Shown here one piece after another: positions 5,848 to 9,263 of a stretch of 9,263 nt of DNA. Within the stretch, counting starts at the first letter, position 1. Every line of letters starts with the position of its first letter. This stretch comes from Flavobacteriales bacterium UBA7519 (GTDB taxonomy: Bacteria; Bacteroidota; Bacteroidia; Flavobacteriales; Weeksellaceae), in NCBI GenBank assembly GCA_002476905.1, contig DLND01000164.1, positions 1 through 9,263 on the forward strand, read 5' to 3'. The notes beneath the pieces were generated by a model, which had not been told where the DNA came from, searched no databases, and worked only from the letters and a program-made list of their open reading frames with translations. The translations under genes were made by a program, and so were the position numbers.

Positions 5848-6546
5848 ATGAAAAATATAAGGCACATTTTTTTTGACCTCGACAATACACTTTGGGATCA
5901 CCGCAAGAATGCATACCTCACCATCAGAGATTTATTTTCAAAAAAGCAAATAGCAGAAAAATATCAGATCGATTTTGAGGAGTTTCATTCCGCATATCAT
6001 GTCATTAACGAAAAACTTTGGGAACAAATCCGAGATGGAGAAATTGATAAAGACTATCTCAGGAAACACCGTTTCTATTATACATTCTTAAAATTTGGAG
6101 TAGATGATGCGACACTTGCTGATTATTTTGAACACCACTTCCTAGACGAAATTCTGAAATATAATGAATTGGTGGATGGCGCTTTAGAGGTGCTTAATTA
6201 TTTAAAAGGTAAACACTACAAAATGCACATTATTTCCAATGGCTTCCAGGAAGTAACGGAAAGGAAATGCATCTTGTCCGGAATTGCTGCTTTTTTTGAA
6301 ACGATTACCAGTGCAGATTCTGTCAACATTAGAAAACCTCGGCCAGAAATTTTTGAATATTCTCTTAATCTTGCAAAAGCTGAAAAAAACGAAAGTATTC
6401 TAATTGGTGATGACTGGATTGCTGATGTAAAAGGTGCGCAGAACTTTGGAATCGATGTAATTTTTTTCGATGTTCTGGATGAAAATCCTCAGGAAGATGG
6501 ATTAAAATTTATCAAAAACCTGTCAGAACTGAAACAGTATCTATAA
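5848..6546 (+). CDS. HAD-superfamily hydrolase, YjjG-type nucleotidase
   Basis: This 232-residue cytoplasmic phosphatase has all four HAD motifs. Motif I is DLDNT with the nucleophile D10 and acid/base D12. Motif II is IISNG with S130. Motif III is the Lys in RKPRPEIF (K163). Motif IV is GDDWIAD with D188, D189 and D193. The helical cap lies between motifs I and II (about 16-110), the subfamily I arrangement. The opening (HIFFDLDNTLWDHRKNA) and the motif IV block resemble the YjjG family, which dephosphorylates pyrimidine nucleoside monophosphates, including non-canonical ones. The exact substrate cannot be fixed from sequence. A TTG three codons upstream (5839) keeps the frame, but it overlaps the -7 element, so the ATG is preferred. 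Confidence 0.9.
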   Translation: MKNIRHIFFDLDNTLWDHRKNAYLTIRDLFSKKQIAEKYQIDFEEFHSAYHVINEKLWEQIRDGEIDKDYLRKHRFYYTFLKFGVDDATLADYFEHHFLDEILKYNELVDGALEVLNYLKGKHYKMHIISNGFQEVTERKCILSGIAAFFETITSADSVNIRKPRPEIFEYSLNLAKAEKNESILIGDDWIADVKGAQNFGIDVIFFDVLDENPQEDGLKFIKNLSELKQYL

Positions 6547-6547
6547 A

Positions 6548-6581
6548 AAAATTCCTCTCCAATTTTTTGAAGAGGAATTTT
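6548..6581. terminator. Bidirectional terminator between yjjG-like gene and trpS
   Basis: AAAATTCCTCT (6548-6558) and AGAGGAATTTT (6571-6581) form a perfect 11-bp stem with a 12-base loop. It lies in the 54-base gap between two convergent stop codons. A and T tracts at the two ends let it serve both transcripts. Confidence 0.85.
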
Positions 6582-6600
6582 AATTTTCTAAAGTGAGAGT

Positions 6601-7569
6601 TTAAATTCCCAAGCTTTCTCTTACTCTTTTAATGGTCTGATTTGCGATGACTCTTGTCTTTTCTGCACCCTCCTGAAGTTTCGCTTCCAGCTCGTCCAGA
6701 TTATTCATATAGTAGGTGAATGTTTCTCTTTCTTTTGTAAACTTGGTCAGGATCAGATCCAACAATTCTTTTTTGGCATGGCCGTAGCCATAATTTCCGG
6801 CAAGATATTTCGCTCTCAGTTCTTCAGTCTGTTCCGGCGTTGCGATGAGTTTATAGATCGCAAATACTTTATCAGTATCCGGATTTTTTGGCTCTTCAAG
6901 CGGTGTAGAATCGGTTTCAATAGACATTACCTGTTTTTTCAGTTCTTTCTCTGGAAGAAAAATATTGATAATGTTGCCTCTGGATTTTGACATTTTCTGG
7001 CCGTCTATTCCGGGAACGTATTTGGTGTTTTCTTCCAGTTCTGCTTTTGGCAAAACAAAAACTTCTCCCATTTGATTATTGAATCTTGAAGCCACATCTC
7101 TTGCAATTTCCAGATGTTGAAGCTGGTCTTTGCCTACGGGAACAATCTCGGCATCATAGAGTAAAATGTCGGCAGCCATCAGAATAGGATACGTGAACAA
7201 TCCGGCGTTCACATCCTGCAGACGGTCTGCTTTATCTTTGAAAGAATGCGCCAATGTCAATCTTTGGTAAGGAAAAAAGCAGGAAAGATGCCAGGATAAC
7301 TCGCAGGTTTCCGGGATATCGCTTTGTCTGTAGAAAAAAGTTTTTTCCGTGTCCAGTCCGCAGGCAAGCCAAGCTGCAGCAATCTCGTAAGTATTCTGTT
7401 TCAATTCCTTTGCATCTTTAATCTGGGTTAAAGAATGCAGATTGGCAATGAATAAAAAAGATTCGTTTTCTGCTTTTTTTGATAATTCGATAGCGGGAAT
7501 AATCGCTCCCAAAAGGTTTCCGAGATGCGGTGTTCCGGTGGCTTGTATTCCGGTCAGGATTCTAGACAT
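6601..7569 (-). CDS. trpS: Tryptophanyl-tRNA synthetase
   Basis: This class I aminoacyl-tRNA synthetase charges tRNA-Trp with tryptophan using ATP. It is 322 residues long, the usual bacterial TrpS length. The HIGH-type motif appears as TPHLGN (residues 13-18) and the KMSKS loop is exact at residues 192-196. The tryptophan-recognition region MAADILLYDAEIVPVGKDQLQH starts at 131, with the conserved Asp at 134. The C-terminal helical domain that reads the anticodon follows (about 205-322). The ATG at 7567-7569 gives the standard start MSRILTGIQATGTPHLGN. The gene has a consensus promoter, a leader with tandem 7-base repeats, and shares a terminator with the convergent phosphatase gene. Confidence 0.97.
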   Translation of the reverse strand: MSRILTGIQATGTPHLGNLLGAIIPAIELSKKAENESFLFIANLHSLTQIKDAKELKQNTYEIAAAWLACGLDTEKTFFYRQSDIPETCELSWHLSCFFPYQRLTLAHSFKDKADRLQDVNAGLFTYPILMAADILLYDAEIVPVGKDQLQHLEIARDVASRFNNQMGEVFVLPKAELEENTKYVPGIDGQKMSKSRGNIINIFLPEKELKKQVMSIETDSTPLEEPKNPDTDKVFAIYKLIATPEQTEELRAKYLAGNYGYGHAKKELLDLILTKFTKERETFTYYMNNLDELEAKLQEGAEKTRVIANQTIKRVRESLGI

Positions 7570-7570
7570 T

Positions 7571-7605
7571 TAGATTTTAGATTATAGATTTTAGATTTTA
7601 GATTT
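7571..7605. repeat. Five tandem copies of a 7-base repeat in the trpS leader
   Basis: TAGATTT is repeated at 7571, 7578 (as TAGATTA), 7585, 7592 and 7599. The array ends one base before the trpS start codon. Read with trpS the unit is AAATCTA. It lies inside the predicted leader of about 47 bases. Confidence 0.95.
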
Positions 7606-7621
7606 TCTAAAATTCAGTACA

Positions 7622-7652
7622 CAAAAATAGGAAAGATATAATGTTTAACAAA
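7622..7652 (-). promoter_or_regulatory. trpS promoter with full Bacteroidota consensus
   Basis: On the minus strand, TTTG (complement of 7649-7652), a 19-base spacer and TATTTTTG (complement of 7622-7629) fit the consensus exactly. The predicted start is near 7616, so the 7-base repeats fall in the transcribed leader. Confidence 0.7.
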
Positions 7653-7828
7653 GTATTGGCTTGTTTGATTTCAATCTTGATTTAGACCAGTGAGCTTTTG
7701 CTTTGGCAAGATGTTCCCGAAAATTTATTACATCCCGAAACAATAGTGGTTTTTACTTTCGGAGGTTTAGACGGATAATATGAAATCAGGAAATCATTTC
7801 CCGTAACAATGGAATAATTGGTAAAATA
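7653..7828. other. Non-coding or decayed stretch between trpS promoter and lspA terminator
   Basis: No convincing gene is seen. On the minus strand a frame is open from 7879 down to the stop at 7682-7684 (65 sense codons). It contains a protein-like run (ISYYPSKPPKVKTTIVSGC) but has no ATG, GTG or TTG start. In another minus-strand frame a 35-codon piece from a GTG at 7893 to a stop at 7786 encodes a single hydrophobic segment. Joining the two would need a frameshift near 7825. A decayed small gene or a copy of a non-coding repeat are both possible. Confidence 0.35.
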
Positions 7829-7862
7829 ATAAAAACAAATCCTGCCACTAGAAGCAGCAGGA
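7829..7862 (-). terminator. Probable terminator of the lspA transcript
   Basis: TCCTGC (7840-7845) and GCAGGA (7857-7862) form a 6-bp GC-containing stem with an 11-base loop. Read on the minus strand it is followed by a T-rich tract (complement of 7829-7839). It lies 57 bases beyond the lspA stop. Confidence 0.5.
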
Positions 7863-7918
7863 ATATTCTGATTAAATTTTTAAATAATTTCACTTTTGTC
7901 TTTCAATTCAAAAAAGTT

Positions 7919-8563
7919 TTAAAAATCCAAGCCGTTTGGAAAAGCTTTTTTACGGAAAATATATAAAAACAATGCGCCAAGCGTTATAGAGCTATCTGCA
8001 ACGTTGAAAATGTATTTGAAAAATTCAATTCTGTTGCCTCCCAAAATAGGAATCCAATCTGGCCAGGTTGTATCCACCAAAGGAAAATGCAGCATATCTA
8101 CCACACAACCTTTCATTAGGTCAGAGTAACCTTGTCCAATCGGAACCAGTTTGGAAACACCGGAATAATCTACCCAGGTTTCGGAAGCTGCGTCGTAAAA
8201 TGTACCGCTGTCGAAAATAATACCATAAAAAATTCCGTCAAAAACATTCCCGATTGCACCTGCAAAAATCATAGACATTGGTATGATAAGGTAATTGGAA
8301 GCTCCTTCCTTCAGCCATTTTTTGAACAGCATAACCATCCCGATTGCCAAAACAATTCTAAGAATAATCAGTGTATATTTCCCCCACAGTCCGCCAAAAT
8401 GCAGCCCATAAGCCATTCCTGGATTTTCTACAAAGGTTAGCTTAAACCAGTTCAATCCAAATACATTGATGCTCTCACCAAGGAAAAAATGTGTCTTGAC
8501 GTAGATTTTGGAAAACTGATCTATTAATAGGATAATAAAAGTGATAAGGATAATTTTTTTCAT
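7919..8563 (-). CDS. lspA: Lipoprotein signal peptidase (signal peptidase II)
   Basis: This inner-membrane aspartyl protease removes the signal peptide of prolipoproteins after lipidation. Membrane segments lie at about residues 3-21, 63-81, 92-114 and 185-204. Conserved blocks are the first-helix Asp (D15, in IDQFSK), FVENPGMAYG at 44-53, GNVFDG with the catalytic D109, and FNVADSSI with the catalytic D190. At 214 residues it exceeds the 164 of E. coli because about 60 residues are inserted between the two catalytic Asp, on the periplasmic side. I believe this is usual for Bacteroidota LspA. The ATG overlaps the stop codon of the preceding gene by one base (TAATG), pointing to translational coupling. 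All catalytic residues are present. Confidence 0.96.
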   Translation of the reverse strand: MKKIILITFIILLIDQFSKIYVKTHFFLGESINVFGLNWFKLTFVENPGMAYGLHFGGLWGKYTLIILRIVLAIGMVMLFKKWLKEGASNYLIIPMSMIFAGAIGNVFDGIFYGIIFDSGTFYDAASETWVDYSGVSKLVPIGQGYSDLMKGCVVDMLHFPLVDTTWPDWIPILGGNRIEFFKYIFNVADSSITLGALFLYIFRKKAFPNGLDF

Positions 8564-8754
8564 TACAATCCTTTAGGTTTATTAGGTTTTGGGGATTTTT
8601 TCTCGTTTCTGTCGTTGATTTTTTTAACAGTTTTCTGGTTATGAAAGTGATTTCTGGTGTGAAATTTTTCAAACTCGATGCCCATCTCCTTCAGTACACT
8701 TTTCAGTGCTGTTAGTTCCATAGAGTTTTTCGGATGTACAATGATAGATTCCAT
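8563..8754 (-). CDS. Small basic protein, DUF2683-like
   Basis: The product is 63 residues. The opening MESIIVHPKNSMELTALKSVLKEMGIEFEKF resembles the short Bacteroidota proteins grouped as DUF2683 (strand, Pro turn, helix, strand); the match is by recognition only. The tail from about residue 35 is very basic and rich in His, Asn, Lys and Pro (HTRNHFHNQKTVKKI, ending PKPNKPKGL), so probably disordered. The ATG at 8752-8754 lies about 35 bases from a predicted transcript start. Its stop overlaps the lspA start by one base, so the two are probably made together. Proteins with this fold type sometimes sit beside toxins, but no toxin gene is adjacent here. The function is unknown. Confidence 0.75.
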   Translation of the reverse strand: MESIIVHPKNSMELTALKSVLKEMGIEFEKFHTRNHFHNQKTVKKINDRNEKKSPKPNKPKGL

Positions 8755-8794
8755 TTTGTCTTATTAATTATTTTTCTGAAAGAAAAAATTTTTG

Positions 8795-8802
8795 CAAATG
8801 TA
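8795..8802 (-). promoter_or_regulatory. Candidate -7 element for the DUF2683-like gene and lspA
   Basis: The minus strand reads TACATTTG, an exact TAnnTTTG. It lies just after the stop of the upstream small membrane protein gene. No TTTG is visible at the -33 distance, so this is a partial match. Confidence 0.4.
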
Positions 8803-8804
8803 AC

Positions 8805-9050
8805 TCATTTCTTAGATAACTCATCCAGTCTTTGTCGTTCTTTTTCTGTGAGGTCAGCAAGTCCGTTTTCGCCTATTTTACTAAGTAAATGATCAATTTC
8901 GTCTTGCCGTTCTTTTCTTTTAGCATTAAACGCATCATCAATGGTGTAATATTTTTCTTCCTTTTGGAATATGTTTTTTACAAATTGATTTCTGCTGACA
9001 AAGTACATGATAACAACAGCTACGGCCAAAATAATAACTAAAAACATCAT
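8805..9050 (-). CDS. Small membrane-anchored protein with a DUF6576-like tail
   Basis: The product is 81 residues from the ATG at 9048-9050 (MMFLVIILAVAV). One membrane segment covers about residues 2-18, and the rest is cytoplasmic if the positive-inside rule holds (SRNQFVKNIFQK). The charged tail, with IDHLLSKIGENGLADLTEKE and then RQRLDELSKK, follows a pattern (I-D-x-x-L-x-K-I-x-x-x-G-x-x-x-L-T-x-x-E) that I recall from the C-terminus of Bacteroidota rhomboid proteases (DUF6576). Here it occurs without the protease. A TTG at 9080 would add ten residues (MEIGTFFILQ), but it lies inside the terminator hairpin of the upstream gene, so the ATG is preferred. The function is unknown. Confidence 0.75.
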   Translation of the reverse strand: MMFLVIILAVAVVIMYFVSRNQFVKNIFQKEEKYYTIDDAFNAKRKERQDEIDHLLSKIGENGLADLTEKERQRLDELSKK

Positions 9051-9060
9051 TTGTAATATG

Positions 9061-9106
9061 AAAAAAGTCCCAATTTCCAATTTATATAATCAGAAATTCG
9101 GACTTT
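9061..9106 (-). terminator. Terminator of the DksA-like gene
   Basis: AAAGTCC (9064-9070) pairs with GGACTTT (9100-9106), and AATTTC (9072-9077) with GAAATT (9093-9098). One mismatch separates the two blocks and the loop is 15 bases. On the minus strand a run of six T follows (complement of 9061-9066). Confidence 0.8.
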
Positions 9107-9126
9107 ATTTTTTAATAGTGAGTAGA

Positions 9127-9263
9127 TTATCTCTGCATATTTTTCGCTTCAATGCTTAGTGTAGCGTGCGGCACGGCTTGCAATCGTTCTTTAGGGATTA
9201 ATTTTCCCGTAACTCTGCAAACACCGTAAGTTTTATTTTCAATACGGATCAGTGCATGTTTTA
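9127..9263 (-). CDS. DksA/TraR-family protein, C-terminal part (cut by the window end)
   Basis: The last 44 residues are present: KHALIRIENKTYGVCRVTGK, then LIPKERLQAVPHATLSIEAK, then NMQR. The arrangement (YGVCRVTG, I-P-K-E-R-L, V-P-x-A-x-L-S-I-E-A-K) is that of the zinc-finger end of DksA/TraR proteins, which bind the RNA polymerase secondary channel and act with ppGpp. Three of the four zinc-ligand positions are not Cys: only the Cys of GVC remains, the next is Thr, and the second pair is Ser and Ala (SIEA for CIDC). The protein probably does not hold zinc, a state I recall as common in Bacteroidota. In many Bacteroidota ileS, dksA and lspA are neighbours, so ileS may lie just beyond the window. 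Confidence 0.85.
   Translation of the reverse strand, partial: KHALIRIENKTYGVCRVTGKLIPKERLQAVPHATLSIEAKNMQR

Noticed and set aside
7571..7605. CRISPR array
   Set aside because: The repeat unit is 7 bases, directly tandem with no spacers.
7786..7893. 35-codon hydrophobic frame on the minus strand as a functional membrane peptide
   Set aside because: It uses a GTG start without support and contains the probable lspA terminator. It was kept only as part of a possible relic.
8132..8440. Plus-strand frame opposite lspA
   Set aside because: Shadow of a clear lspA gene; the translation shows no family features.
8475..8672. Minus-strand frame across the lspA start and the DUF2683-like gene
   Set aside because: It overlaps two better-supported frames that join by a TAATG overlap, and has no features of its own.

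Overview
The window looks like chromosomal DNA of a member of the Flavobacteriia (Bacteroidota), most likely Chryseobacterium or a close relative in the Weeksellaceae. The evidence is the low GC content, the long AT-rich spacers, the promoters of the Bacteroidota form (TTTG, about 19 bases, TAnnTTTG) and the protein sequences. This placement is by recognition, not by a database search. Nothing in the window marks it as a recent mobile island; it is mostly core and near-core genes.

Layout. Positions 1-90 hold a structured intergenic element that resembles a repeat dispersed in flavobacterial genomes. It is followed by the terminator of a heme catalase gene (katA, minus strand, 151-1641). katA is divergent from its probable regulator oxyR (1756-2709, plus), and the 114-base gap holds both promoters and an inverted repeat. 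Next is metK (2909-4189, plus), with a long leader that carries a SAM-II-like riboswitch and a legible ON/OFF expression platform. A strong terminator ends metK. Then come an exported probable outer-membrane protein (4309-4794), an ECF-type sigma factor (4993-5583) with a 45-residue protein behind it (5631-5768), and a YjjG-like HAD phosphatase (5848-6546). A bidirectional terminator separates this phosphatase from the convergent trpS (6601-7569, minus), whose leader holds five copies of a 7-base tandem repeat. The roughly 350 bases from 7570 to 7918 hold the trpS leader and promoter and a probable terminator of the lspA transcript; the rest has no supported gene. The right end is a minus-strand run: a DksA/TraR-like gene entering from beyond the window (9127-9263), a small membrane protein (8805-9050), a 63-residue DUF2683-like protein (8563-8754) and lspA (7919-8563), the last two overlapping by one base.

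How the parts work together. katA and oxyR form the usual peroxide-defence pair: OxyR has both redox cysteines and the catalase has all its active-site residues. metK makes S-adenosylmethionine, and its leader appears to sense that product. In the proposed model SAM holds the aptamer strands, which frees an anti-Shine-Dalgarno strand to cover the metK ribosome binding site. The order dksA-like then lspA matches the ileS-dksA-lspA order that I recall from many Bacteroidota, here with two small genes between them.

The most interesting single item is the metK leader, because three independent perfect complementarities (8, 6 plus 3, and 8 pairs) interlock into a complete translational switch.
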